NCBI GenBank assembly: GCA_000444245.1
Contig: ATSW01008740.1
Coordinates: 1-25,021 of the forward strand
From: Botryllus schlosseri
Lineage: Eukaryota; Chordata; Ascidiacea; Stolidobranchia; Styelidae
Direction: 5' to 3'
DNA length: 25,021 nucleotides
The notes beneath the pieces were generated by a model, which was not told the origin of the DNA, did no database searches, and saw only the letters and a program-made list of their open reading frames with translations. This document shows positions 1-12,400 of the stretch, in pieces. The position numbers and the translations under genes were made by a program. Position 1 is the first letter of the stretch. Each line of letters starts with the position of its first letter.

Positions 1-417
1 GTGTCACAGTTGAACTTTCGTGACGTCATGGTTCAAAAAAAAATGTTTTAAATTAGGGCCTTGTTTTAAACATGTTTGTTTCTAGTTGATTTTTGTTTTA
101 AATGCAACCCTACGCAGTGGCATAATCTGCGGCTGCAATACCTATGGGCTGCTGCGGATTCGAGTCTGACCAATATCGACTTCAGAATTCGTATACCTAT
201 TAAGCGTTGGAGGTTTATCCAGGCTCCTCCTCGCCACCTCATTCGCGCAAGTAAGCCGTGTCTTACAAAAAGCCTAAAAGTGGGCCGTGCTATAAGTCTG
301 TAGTTACGTAATACAAATGAAGAATGCCGGTCTGGTGTAAAAGACCACAGTATGCGTATTTAACTAATCGCGCTCGTATTGGTGAATATAGTTGCATTAT
401 AGAATGTAAACAATCAA

Positions 418-719
418 GGATAATCCGAGAAATATCAACGAAAAACTCCAATAACTCCGCTTCTACTAGTTGGAATTGAGTCAAATTTGTTTTGCATGGT
501 CTCTGAAGACAGCTCAACAATTTCATGGGGTTGACAGAAAAATTTGAAATTTTTTTTTTAATTTTCCTGTTTAAATTTAAAAATTCAATTGGATCTGCGG
601 AGGCCTATACTTGTTAGAATTGAACCAAATTTGGTGTGCAGCGTTTTTTAGGGTAACCTGACGATTTAAGAGGTGAACGGCTTGAATCGGGAAAAAAAAG
701 TTATTTTTGAACAGCCCTA
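418..719 (+). repeat. dispersed dimeric repeat, copy A
   Basis: Starts near gataatccgagaaatat and ends tttttgaacagccctag. It shares this order of blocks with copies at 15103-15316 and 21044-21349: tagttggaattgagtcaaat, caacaatttcatggggttga, an A/T-rich bridge, gaaccaaatttggtgtgcag and a gaacagccct end. The two ggaattgagtcaaattt-like blocks show that the unit is internally duplicated. The TAGGGCTGTTC-type end resembles a short hAT-type terminus. Confidence 0.7.
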
Positions 720-829
720 GTAAACATTCTATAGTTGCATGGTAGGCCTATTCACTATGGTATTCCGGAGAGATCAGGGACTTGTTAATTGATAGCACCG
801 CTGGAGCGCGCTGGTAAACTCATCATATG

Positions 830-1147
830 CTGCACAAGTTCTTCAACACGAGAAACTTGTATAATCGGCATTTTCGCATGTATTTAATGATGCCATGCAC
901 TTTCATAAACACCTCTCATTTTTCGATTGGCTACGCGCCTGGGTGGTCCGAGGAGATGAAGTCCAAATGTCGTCTTTTTTTTAGTATTTCTAGTTTGTTG
1001 TCGCCTAAGAACAGCGTCACGCTGTGATGAGGAGCCAAAATTAACTATACCGACGGTAGGACTTAAACAAGAGCATGGATTTTTAGGTAACATTGTGGAA
1101 TCATTTGACTGGACGGCCCGCGAGGCAAGTTGAGTTTGACACCCCTG
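830..1147 (+). mobile_element. hAT-like non-autonomous element, right part
   Basis: The last 48 bases carry a GC-rich subterminal block (ggcccgcgaggcaagtt) and end tgacacccctg, a typical hAT terminus of the CAGGGGTG class. The preceding 260 bases are repeated at about 2240-2475 (shared blocks aagttcttcaacacgag, ctctcatttttcg, gttgtcgcctaa). No left end or target duplication was found for this copy. It codes for nothing recognisable. Confidence 0.6.
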
Positions 1148-1382
1148 TTCTAGGCCAAAGCAGGTGTCTGACTTCTAAGACTACTCCAAATCATTTCGAC
1201 GCTTTCCTATATTTTTATTGTATCGCAGTCTTGTGGTGTTATGATCCGACACAATTGGTAATATTTAACAGAACTGAACAGAACATACGTAATTTCAGAA
1301 TTGCTCGAGCGAGAAAGGTGTGATATGGGATTTGTACGTGTTACTTTCTAAATGTTTTTGACAGAGAAAATCGCAGTTCCCG

Positions 1383-1690
1383 AACGCATTTCTCGGGAGC
1401 ATTCAGCTCACTTCCTCTTGCTGAATAATGGAATGAATGAATCTTTCACATATCCGTTAATCGACTCAATTTCTATATAACAAATGGGACATATTGATGA
1501 CTTCTCATTTAGAAACAGCACACATACAGTTAGCAAAAGCATTTTCTCGGAAGCATTCAGCTCACTTGTTTGCGTCGAATTACGGAATGAATCTGCTGAT
1601 CGATTCAAATTCTACAGAACAAACCGGAAGCATCGTTAACTCCTTATTTAGAAAGCCCGACGTGCGAGATGATTGTGTTTGCAATTGGTG
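1383..1690 (+). repeat. diverged tandem duplication, period about 154 bp
   Basis: Two adjacent units share gcattcagctcactt, ggaatgaat, a gat/cgactcaa block and atttagaaa in the same order. The cattcagctcactt anchors are 154 bases apart. Divergence is substantial, so this is an old duplication or the edge of a satellite. Confidence 0.6.
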
Positions 1691-1995
1691 CTTTTCATAG
1701 AACTTATTCACTGCAAGAGACATTCACTCGCAAATTTGCGTAATGGAGTGGAGCTCTACACTCATGAAAAGAAAATGCAATCTTTTCACTTTTGTGCAAG
1801 TGACGTCACACGATAGGGGTTCATTTCATACGTACGTAGGCTACGTCGTACACAGCATCAGCCTGTAACAAGGGCTTTGGATTTTGGATTTGCATTGCTC
1901 CAGCTCCGACGATTTCTTCTATCATACAATAGCTCCGGAGCCGCATTATTACCACTGCTCCGGATCTGAAAACTATCGAAGGTGTCTGTCTATAT

Positions 1996-2475
1996 CAGGG
2001 GTGGGTAACCCGCGGCCTCCGGGCCATATGTGGCCCGTGAGAAGGTTTTGAGTAGGCCGCGAGCTAACTTCCCATTATATTATCGAAATTGAATTGCTCA
2101 GATTGTGAACTTGCAAGGCCAACCAAAATATGATTTCTCTGACCGCGACACTTGGAATGTTGATGTCTACAATATCAGGTCCGACGCATTGGCAGATCTA
2201 GGGTCCAGTCACATTTTTAGTAAATCGTCGTACATTAAACATACCCAAGTTCTTCAACACGAGCTTGCATAATCGGCCTTTTACACATGTGCTTAATTTG
2301 ACGCCACCTTCATAAAACCCTCTCATTTTTCGGCTTGCTGGTCCGACGACGTTCAAATGTTTTTTTTTGTATTTTGAGTTCGTTGTCGCCTAACAACAGC
2401 AACACGCGGGGAGGAGGTGACCAAGTTAACTACCGACGTTGGGACTTAAACTTGGGTCCCCAGCGTATGTCGCAT
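1996..2475 (+). mobile_element. hAT-like non-autonomous element, left part
   Basis: Opens with caggggtgggtaaccc followed by a GC-rich subterminal region (gcggcctccgggcc, gtggcccgtga), typical of hAT termini. From about 2240 it is homologous to 830-1093, so both are copies of one family. The expected right terminus after 2475 is not visible. Confidence 0.6.
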
Positions 2476-2625
2476 AAATCTTACAAAGTCATCTTGTGTA
2501 TTTGAAGCCTTGCTCCCTGTGTCCCAGCTCTAAAGGCATCTCCAGTTGCTCTATTAATAAACTAACACCGATCTCTGTAACATTAATAATCCTACACACA
2601 CGGAATTACTCTGGCGACAAATAAA

Positions 2626-2631
2626 TTTATT
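2626..2631 (-). promoter_or_regulatory. candidate poly(A) signal
   Basis: Minus-strand AATAAA lies 415 bases past the TIAM stop codon, in an otherwise coding-free flank. It is plausible for the length of a 3' UTR, but AATAAA is frequent by chance in AT-rich DNA and no cleavage site can be seen. Confidence 0.35.
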
Positions 2632-3045
2632 CTACCGGGTAAGATAAATTAGGTAAGAACGTGGAAAAAGGTAAATAGATGAGCTTAAAAGGCATAGAGG
2701 TAACATCGCATTGTAGGAAATTCGAACAGAAAAAGGAATACGAGTATACATTTTGATCTGAATACGCTGTAAACACAATAATGTGGCGGTAAATCTCTTG
2801 CGCTAATTTCTTCTGTAGAGATTCAATCCTGCATTCGGCACTGTTGAAAAATTGCACATGAGCGACATAAATCAGAATTGGACTACTACACAATTTTCAG
2901 ATTTCCCAAATTATATTAGAATTAAAGCGACATCATTTTTTCAATTAGATGAGAGCATGAAACATTTCACAAATTAAGACTTGACTTTAAATTACAGGCA
3001 TTTTGTGGTAAATAGTCAAATTAAAAACGAGAATGATCTAGTCTG

Positions 3046-3408
3046 CTATAAATTGTCGTCCAACGTTGATATCGCGTAAGACTGAGCCAGATTTGGCACA
3101 GATTGAGAGAGAGAATTGGGTCGGGCAGCTGGACTGTTGTGTTCGGAATTTTCTTGCTGTTCGGACACCAAGAAAGCGTCGTTGTGCGGCAAAAGTGGTT
3201 TGAAATTGCGATCCGACAATCTTTGAGGATTTGTGGTGATGTAGAGTCCGGAGCGTCTGTTCGTCTTCGAGCGCCGAGATTTAGAGTCCGTCCGAGGGGT
3301 GACTTCGTTTGAGGACGTTGGGAGATAGAAGAACTGTTGCGATGATGTCATGGAGTCTACAGATCTTGGAGTACGGCCATCTTCGCTAATAGGAGTGTCG
3401 ATTTGAAC
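3046..3408 (-). CDS. TIAM: TIAM exon 18: C-terminal tail with stop codon
   Basis: 363 nt after acceptor tttccacgcag. It gives 120 residues starting VQIDTPISEDGRTPRSVDSM and ending YAISTLDDNL, then TAG. The region is disordered, with a basic cluster (SKSRRSKTNRRSG). Vertebrate TIAM C-terminal tails share the basic character but not the sequence, so the assignment rests on phase, splice site and position. Nothing similar to the vertebrate WVEEQFDLAQYE block is seen; the tail looks shorter. The last four residues could be a PDZ ligand (acidic at -2, Leu at 0). Confidence 0.82.
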   Translation of the reverse strand, partial: VQIDTPISEDGRTPRSVDSMTSSQQFFYLPTSSNEVTPRTDSKSRRSKTNRRSGLYITTNPQRLSDRNFKPLLPHNDAFLVSEQQENSEHNSPAARPNSLSQSVPNLAQSYAISTLDDNL

Positions 3409-6400
3409 CTGCGTGGAAACAGAAATATAATTATAATAATATCAATAATAAGACTGTTCAAAAAATTTTTTTTTCAGATTTTGCCTCATTACAACATGTA
3501 GAAGCACGGCTGTAAGAGAAAATGTATTGGATTTATTAAATAAAAATAAAATTTTGCTAGCTGCCTCATGGAATTGTTAGGTGTTAGGTTGCCTAACAAA
3601 ATGCTACACACCAAATTTGACTCAATTACGACCAGCGGAAGAGAAGGTATTGTAATCAAAAATTTTGGATTCGAAATAATAGTATTATTCACAGCGGTAA
3701 ATTCTTTGATTAATACCAGGTGTGACCAGCCTGCGGCCGTAGAACTAAATTTCTGCGGAATTAGAGGGTGCTCGGCGTCCGCGGGCGTCCACATACTATT
3801 TGAATCGAAGAATCGACTTGGAACCTCGCAGAAATTTGGAATCCAACTTAAAAAAAAAATTTCTCCCGCATCTCTGCATATTGTGTTTTTAAGAGAGTGG
3901 TGTCCTAGCAATCTGAGCCCCAAATACGGCCCGCAGAGGAAATTGATGCGCCCCATAAAGAACTACCAGTTTGGAATCGTGTGCGTCTCACGAATGAAGG
4001 TTCTTCTTATACGTTCGGGCGAATCAAATATATATATTGACTGTACTCACAATCATGATGCCAGATCAAGAATAATGACATACAAGAAAGTGATTGATAC
4101 GACATGAGGTTCGAAACATTTTCAGGCTCAGCGCAACAAAACCCCAGTCCCCCAGTAGCCAATTCAACAGGGACATTTGACATCTAGGTGGGTCATTATG
4201 GCTGTACGGCGTACGCTGTAATGCAGTGGTTCTCAACCTTTTTGGCTTCGCGGACCCCTTTTGACAGTCACGAAGCCTCGCAGACCCCCTCCAGTTTTAG
4301 TTCAATTTTAGCTCTATTATGGTGCAACCTTCATCCGTATTATGCCAATATGAACTGTAGGCTTGTGATAAACAGCATAATAATATTTTTTTTGAAAATA
4401 ACTTCATACTATTTATGTAGAAATTGGTAGACTATTATCATTTCAAAGCTAATTTTGCTGCTGTATTTCTTGAAGTACGTGGTCGTGTCTTGAAAACCCG
4501 CGTCTTCGTTTTGATATGAACGAGGAGTGCGGGAAATCATTTCCGCAAAGATAGATGGAGGCTAATGCAATATGCTCCCGACGATACTTTTGGTGTGATC
4601 GCAAGTTTTATGGCACCAAAATGAAGAAACATATATTTTATGAACATATCACATCCTGCATCTAGCGCAGGGCCGGGAACATACGGACCGCGGGCCGGAT
4701 TCGGCCCGCGACGGCATTTTGCTCGGCCCGCAGAGAGTGTCTACCGTCAAAGTGAAATCTTAATCTAAAAGCATAGACAAATTTTATGCGCCAAAGAATG
4801 GATCCAAGTTTTCCAACCAGGGAAAGACTGTCATGAAACAACTTGTTCTGTGCGGGTTTACATATATATTTACCAGCAAACATTTTTGACCATGAACAAC
4901 TGAACATTAACAAGACAAGGCTGCATAGTGCATACCAATATAACAGGTGATATGAATTTCAGGGTTGGAGCGTAATGCTTTTATAGCAACAAAACACTCC
5001 TTGTTCATCAAAAAACCAGCCTTGTCGATAGGGCATCCGCAATAAGAATGCGCCAAATCTGAAAGCCGAGCTGTAAGAGCAGCTATATCATCGTCCGATT
5101 TATGACGAGTGTCAGCCGAAAATATTCGGGTTCATTTTAATATGAATATACTATTCAATTGTATATTAAAGTTCTGTACCTCCAAGAAGCTGTTCAAATT
5201 GCGGTTATGTATATCACAGGATAAAATGGATTTCCTGGCGAGGTTTCAATCCCTGCATTGGGACAAATTAGGGAAATACTTCGGAAATTTTTATTTGAAA
5301 CGACTGTTCACTAATTTGATGACAGAGATATCTAGATAACCCTGTTTGATGAGACTGACAACTTCAAACCGAGAAGGTTTCGCAGACATTACGAAGTCAC
5401 CCTGATTAACGTTACTATCTCCATATTTTTTCCACAAACCCCAACAAAACGTCTCTAAACAGCAATATGTTCGTATCAGCAGGTTATTGGAAAATTAGCA
5501 ATAAAATTGAATTTCCACACTACGGTGTCAGACGATTATTATGATGATATGAGTCATGAAGTTTTAGCAGTTGTGATGCGAAACTGCCTCATGTTTTCTC
5601 AAATTAAAAAATAAAATAAAAATTTGGTTATCAACCATTTTAAAAATTTAGAGGTCTCGCGGACCCCTGAAATTGCTTCGCGACCGTACGCTATATATGT
5701 AGTCGAAGTGCGGCTGTGATAACAAAAAGGCCGAACACCCCTGCTTTATACTACACAATTTTTTAAAATCAAGAAGTTTCTACCGCAATAACTTTGCTTC
5801 CACTGGTAGAAATTGAGCCAAATTTGGTGCGCAGAGCCCACTCAAGTTTTCTGAAAAGGTAGAAATACACAGCATTTATTACTGACCGTCTCTTGATCGC
5901 CGTTCGTCAGCGAAACTTTCGCGTATTCCTTGACAATAAATCGAACGCTTTTCAAAAGTCTCTGTTTGGACTCAGCAGTTGCGCAGAGCAGGTTGTACCT
6001 CCTCGATTCATTGCCGGGGGCGACGGAAGTTAATTCTATCGCGTTCGTGGGAGCTGAGAGAGAAAAAATGTTACATTTGTAATCTGTGGTTTGAGATTCG
6101 AGTCCAGTTCAACTCATTTTTGCAACTCGCATAGTGGGCGGAATTTTTCAATACCTGTGCGCTCTCTCTTGACTTGGATGTTCTCTCTCGGAATGACGTC
6201 GGTGAAAATAAAGTCTGTGGTGATGGCTCGAGGCGACTCGTCGCGCGGGGTCGCGGACTTCTTGCGCTGTTTCGAAGAACGACACAGCAGAACGACCGAC
6301 GAACGAAAAACTGATAGAAAATATTTGACAAGTTTGAAAAAACAGAATTTTCAATTTGTTTTTGTGGCTTGAAATAGTAACATAATAACGATATTCTTAA

Positions 6401-9400
6401 ATCATGGCCTATCTTACCCCAAACATTATTAAAAGTTACAAAGTTTCGATTTTACCCGCTGACTGTTTAGTATCTTTTATCACCGGTAAAATTATCCTTG
6501 ACATTTTTTTCATTGCAAAATTTTCCTACATAGCTTCATCATAAATTTATAATTTGTATGACAAATATGTCGTAAAATATTCATTCCTGTATTTTGGAAA
6601 AGCGAACATCCAGACCTATGTTATGCAAGTAGATGTTTGGCCTAGAAGCACCCTGTACTGAATAACAAAACTTGATATCAAACTTTTGAAAAAATAACTT
6701 GTAATGACTAGCAGACAGTGGGCTGGGATTTGAGTCTCCAAAAACTCACCAATGACGAGCATTTCCAAAACGTTTCCTTTCTTCTTTCTGGTCGTAATGT
6801 CATCGGGCGCGTTCAACCATTCAGTCGGACAGAAACAAAATAGTTCGGTCAACGTCAGAGACGAGGCGATCTGCAAATATTACGTTAGTAGGCCGAGTGG
6901 GGATGGGGGAGGTAAGGACCTAGGTAGGGTCGGAACATCAGAAAATTTTCAGCGTTTCCACATCAGATTAGTATCAGAATGATAGATACACACTTTTCTC
7001 AAATTAGACTAGAATTAGAATTATAGCTATAGTTTTTTGCGAAGTACATTAGCATTTGAATTATGGTTACACGGGCTCATCTAAATTGGAATTGGAATTT
7101 CAGCTCCAGTTATTTCCAAATTATATTAGTATGATAGCTACATTTCCAATTAGAAAGAGATACAACAAAAATGAAGTCCAGTTCATATAAAATCACAGCT
7201 CATCCTCATAAGCACAAGAATAGCAAATTTCTGAAAAGCAAGCTTGGCTCATTTCACACGATACAGTTCCACCTGTCTCATTTTCAGGAAAATAATTAGA
7301 TTTGAATCAAAATGAGTGCATCGAAACATTTGACAAATTAGATTAGAATCAGTCTAAATAAACGACTAAAACGATTTATTTGTCCGAATCTGCAAAAATT
7401 CATGCCGACAAACCTCCACAGAACCGAGAGCCATCAGCGCGGCCTGTTCCATAATTTCTCTGAATCCGAGCGCCCCAAATTCGTCGTGAATGGTCTGAGA
7501 GTCGTTGATGTGGCGGGCCACTGCATGCATGGCGTGTAATGCGGATTTCAGGCGACGTTTTGTTTCCGAGTCCAGTTGTTCGCAGGCTGACAGCAACTCG
7601 CGAAGAAGAAGAGGGTATTTCAGGACGCGCTGAAACAGAGGTGCACGATGTACATCAGGTAAACTGAATGAGAGGTTGCAAATAGAGTGAAGGTCAATAG
7701 TACAAACCAGGACTACTTGGTCCATTTACAAAAGTTTAAAATTTGATTAGGTCTTTTATAACTCATGAAATAAGTAACAGCAAATGTACATAGGCCTAAC
7801 TAAATACATAAGTAAAATATACAAAATACGGAAAAACAGAAATGGCCATTAGAAATAGAACCAACTAGTACTTTCTTTTCAAAATACAAACTAGGACTAG
7901 AACTAGAACTAACGACCTTTAAAAATCGAACTGGAACGAGAACTACTCACTTTCCAAAACTTGCTACTAGAATTAATGACAATCGAACTAGAACTAGAAC
8001 TACTCCCTTTATTAAATGCGCACCAGAACTAGAACTACTCACTCTCCAAAACTCGGACCTAGAACTAGAACCAACTACCTTTAAAAATCAAACTAGAACT
8101 AGAATTGGAACTACTCAAATTTCAAAACTCACAACTGGATCGAATTACCGAACTTTAAGAATCGAACTAGAACTACTCACTTTTCACAACTCGAAACTAC
8201 AAGTAGAACTAATAACTACTGCAGCAGTTAGTCAACCATCAATTGACTGGATTTGTAGTTCGCACAAGTCTGAGCGTCCAGCTAAAAGCATGAAGCTCAC
8301 TTGTATCGGCTTTATGAGGTAAGAATCGAGAGACAACGAATGCTGCTGTTTGGGGTTTCTAGCTTCCAAAAACGCTCGCACTTCCGACGACGGAGACTTT
8401 GTCTGTTCCACGAGGTCTTGTGCCACCGTGTGGCAAGAGCAGAACACAGAGTAGAGCTTGAAATGATGCGCCTGACGCAGAAATGTTCTCGATACCGACA
8501 ACAAGCTCGTGTTCAACATTTCAACGTCGTTTCCTGCAGAGAAAATGGAGATTCTAAATTGATTTCAAATTGAGCCTGGCCTAAATTGGATTTTTGAGCC
8601 TATAACTGATAACTAGGGTTGTCCAAAATTTGGAAAATCTCAAGAATGATGGGTATCAATGTCTTATTCTACAGATTATTGATAAAAAACCGCAATGAGC
8701 CTGGAATAAGCTCACAGGAAAGTCGTTAAGATTTGTCGCAAAGCGTTTGAAAGTAGCTACCGACGACTGGGCGTGCCAGCGACCATAGAACGGCAACAAG
8801 ACTAGTAATCACGAAATCACGGCTCTCGATTGGCTAATCGGCTATGCTTCAGTGATCACGACGGTAGTGGCTTGCTGATCAGTTGTTAAAGGAGTCTACT
8901 AACGGCGGTGATTCTGTAAGCGCATTGTAGGTTGGTTGGCAGATAATGATTTAAGATTGATTCAGGACATGTTCAGTGACTAGATACATGATGATAAACA
9001 ATAAACAGCTACTTCACACAAACTTAAAGCATGACTGGCTTACTGTGAAGGAAACCGCCGTAGCCTACATGTCTGTTTTGACCGATGGATAGCACAGAAC
9101 ATGCGGAGAAATATTGCAAAGGCGCTTATGCAAGATGCGAACGAATTTCTTGTCTCATAAGAGATGCATCATAATTGAATACAAATATAAAGCTTAACAA
9201 TGACACTACATTGGTCTGAACTTATTAGGCTCCAGTCGTGCAGTATAACTCAAGTCTTGAATGCTCTAAGGATTGGCTGAATCACTTTTATGCTGGGGAC
9301 TTATTTAACTCTTACAGCAAAATGAATTCACTCGTAAGTGTTGTCAAAGTCGTCAGTGATGCCGTAGAAAGAGGTGTAGAGGTAAGCACAGACTATGCTG

Positions 9401-12400
9401 GATTGCTGGTATGACCAGCAAAAATACATTACATCTTAGCATGTCCTGAGGAAATCTTGAATCATTACCGGCTGTAACACTACAAATGCTGGAATGTAAA
9501 ACGAGCTTAAAATGCAATGAAGCAGTGCGATAGTTACATTTCTTCGGGGTTCCATTATATAAGCTATATGGTCGGCCAATATAACATCTTCTGAGCAGAT
9601 AAGATTTTGTGCGGCATCCATCTCACGTATGGTGTGCTGTACCAGTTTGCGATGACTAATATACTTTACTTACGCCCAGTCTGACGTATTTGCAACCATA
9701 ACTAGGTATTTCTTGGATTTATATCTAGTTCTAAAAGAGCACAATCATTCGCCGTTTCACCTCTGTCATGCCTGCAATTCTCTAAGGCTAAGTTAAGCTA
9801 TACAATCAAACTGTCTTTTTAATGGGCATAATAGCATAGTCTGTGCTTATACCTTTTAACTCTTTGTGCGGCATCATTGACGACTTTGACAGTCCCCAGC
9901 ATATACGGCTGATTCAGCCAATCCTTAGGGCATTCAAGATTTCAAATATACCACGACTGGAACCTAATAAGATCTGACAAAGTATAGTGCCATTGTTAAG
10001 TTTTATATTTGTATTCAATGATGATGCATCCCTTCTGAAACAAGAAATTCGTTCACCACTTGCATAAGCGCCTTTGCAATATTTCTCCGCAGGTTATGTT
10101 CTATACATCGGTCAAAACAGGCATGTAGGCTACGGCGGTTTCCTTCACAGTAAGCCAGTCATGCTTTAAGTTTGTGGGAAGTAGCCGCTGTTTGTTCATC
10201 ATCATGTATCTAGTCACTGAACTGAACATGTCCTGCATCAACCTTAAATCATTATCTGCCAACCAACCTACAATGCGCTTACAGAATCACCGCCGTTAGT
10301 AGACTCCTTTAACAACTGATCAGCAAGCCACTGCCGCCGTGATCATTGAAGCATAGCCGATTAGCCAATCGAGAGCCGTGATTTCGTGATTACTAGTCTT
10401 GATTCCGTTCTATGGTCGCTAGCACGCCCACTCGTCGGTAGCTACTTTCAAATGCTTTGCGACAAATCTTAACGACGTTCCTGTGAGCTTATTCCAGGCT
10501 CATTGTTGTTTTTTATCAATAATCTATAGAATGAGACATTGATACCCATCATTCTTGAGATTTTCCAAATTTTGGACAACCCTACTGATAACGCTTACCC
10601 TGATATATATTCAATCGATATTCAAAGGATACAGCATCTAGCTTAAGACTCATTTTCGAGATTTTAAATCGGTGTCCATTATTTTCCTATGTGGGCCGCA
10701 TTCGTACTGCGGGGCTCAGATGATAAGGACAGGACTTTGCGGTGCCGATTTTTTGGCACCCTCTATAAGGTCATTTTTTGCCAAGGTTTTATCGCTGCCC
10801 ATCTTTTCTCACGGCACTTTGCGCAACCGCATGTTGACCAAAACTCATGTGTCCATGCGCAGAATGGGTCGCCTACCTATTTGTGTCTTATAGTCCCGCT
10901 CACCCCGAGAATGAAGCATCCCAACGGTCTCTGATGGTGTTGTGTAACTTATGAATATACTCTTCCTATTATTGAGATTCCTTTCTCTATCTCATACAGT
11001 CATACGCAATCAAAAGCAAAATATGTCGCTGTGACCCATACTTTAATAGCCTCTGCTATAATAGATAAATATTCCTGGGTTTTGTCTATTTGCAGTAAAT
11101 ACTTGAGTGGTTACGATTTTAGACTACTATGCTGTGTCACGTCACGAAAATTGCAGATATTTTTTACCTTCAATGGCTGGTACCGATATATATGTCACAA
11201 TGTGATATCGACTTGATATTATCGGCAATCAGGTATTTGCTACTCACGATTCATGTTTGCGGAAAAAGATTTCGTCAGATGCCAGAAACGTCTGCTGGAA
11301 AGCCGTGATGCTCCGGACGCTCGCGAGCAGGGACTCGAGCACCGGACTCGACAGGAAGCCTTCTGCATGTAACGGCTCCAAGAAACGCTGGAAAATGCAA
11401 AGACTCTAGCTACACGACTCGAATCAATACAGTAAATACTTTGATTCGGGCACCCAGATCCAGACATGTGCAACTAGGTTTTCAAAATGCGCAACTAGAA
11501 CTAGAACTAAACACTATTTAAAATCAGTAGTAACTAGAACTAGAACTAGAATCGGTCACTTTTTGAAATGTGTAACTAGAACTACTCCTATTTTAAATTG
11601 CGGAACTAGAACTAGAACCTGTCATTTTTGGAATTGTCCGACTTCAACTGCAACTAATCCCTTTTACAATACGAAACTACAACGAGAACTAATCACTTTT
11701 TAAAATACGCAACTAGGACTAGAACGACTCAGTTATTAAAATACCTAAGTACAACTAGAACTAATCACTCTTCGAAATGCGCAACTACAACTAGATCTAG
11801 AACTACTCACTTTTTAAAGTCTGCAACTACAACTACAACTACTCACCTTTCAAAACTTATAACTTGAAATAGAACTGTAATTAATTACTCACTTTTCAAA
11901 AATCAGAACTAGAACTCGAACTACTCCTTTTTCAAAACTCACAAATAGAACTACTCACTTTTGAAAATCCGCGACTGGTACTAGTTCAAAAACTAGTAAT
12001 TAATGACCGCTAACTAACTATACTGGTAGTTTGTACAAGCCTACTCTAATCACAGGCACAACATAACCCACATGCATCAGCGTCTCAAGATCTGCCACAT
12101 ATTTGCCTTCCGTCTCCAGCAATTCTTCCAGAACCTTCCAGATCTTCTCCAGCTCGCTGACTTGTTGTTCAGTCTCGACAGAAGACTTTCCGTTTGAAAC
12201 AGAGCACATCCTGGTAACCTCTTCCGACTTCTCCAGCAGACGGTGGATGAGATCTTCTCCACAGTCCTGATACCGATTGTCGGTGACGATGGATGATATA
12301 GGAGGGGGTATGGTGAGGGAATGGAGAATGTCTCGGACTGAGTTGAACTTTGGAGGGGGGCGATCGATCATACGAAACGGGGAACGAATGAACGGGGGCT

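Larger units (their letters stand above)
1..2625. other. 3' flanking region, no gene recognised
   Basis: This lies downstream of TIAM. Short open frames occur on both strands but none has codon bias, splice context or a family I recognise, and several span repeat copies. The region holds a dispersed dimeric repeat, two related hAT-like elements and a diverged tandem duplication, listed separately. Confidence 0.6.

Noticed and set aside
76-303. 75-codon open frame at the left edge
   Set aside because: No domain, no splice context, no codon bias; probably repeat-derived sequence.
418-719. tRNA-derived SINE
   Set aside because: I saw no convincing A and B box pair and no tail; the termini look more like a DNA-transposon MITE.
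3568-4107. 179-codon plus-strand open frame
   Set aside because: It runs across a dimeric-repeat fragment and a hAT-like end inside a TIAM intron, overlaps an equally long open frame on the other strand, and shows no recognisable domain.
7885-8222. Possible CRISPR-like array
   Set aside because: Units are contiguous and degenerate with no unique spacers of constant size, and the context is a eukaryotic intron.
8301-8573. 90-codon plus-strand open frame
   Set aside because: It is the antisense shadow of TIAM exon 13, whose minus-strand reading matches the DH domain closely.
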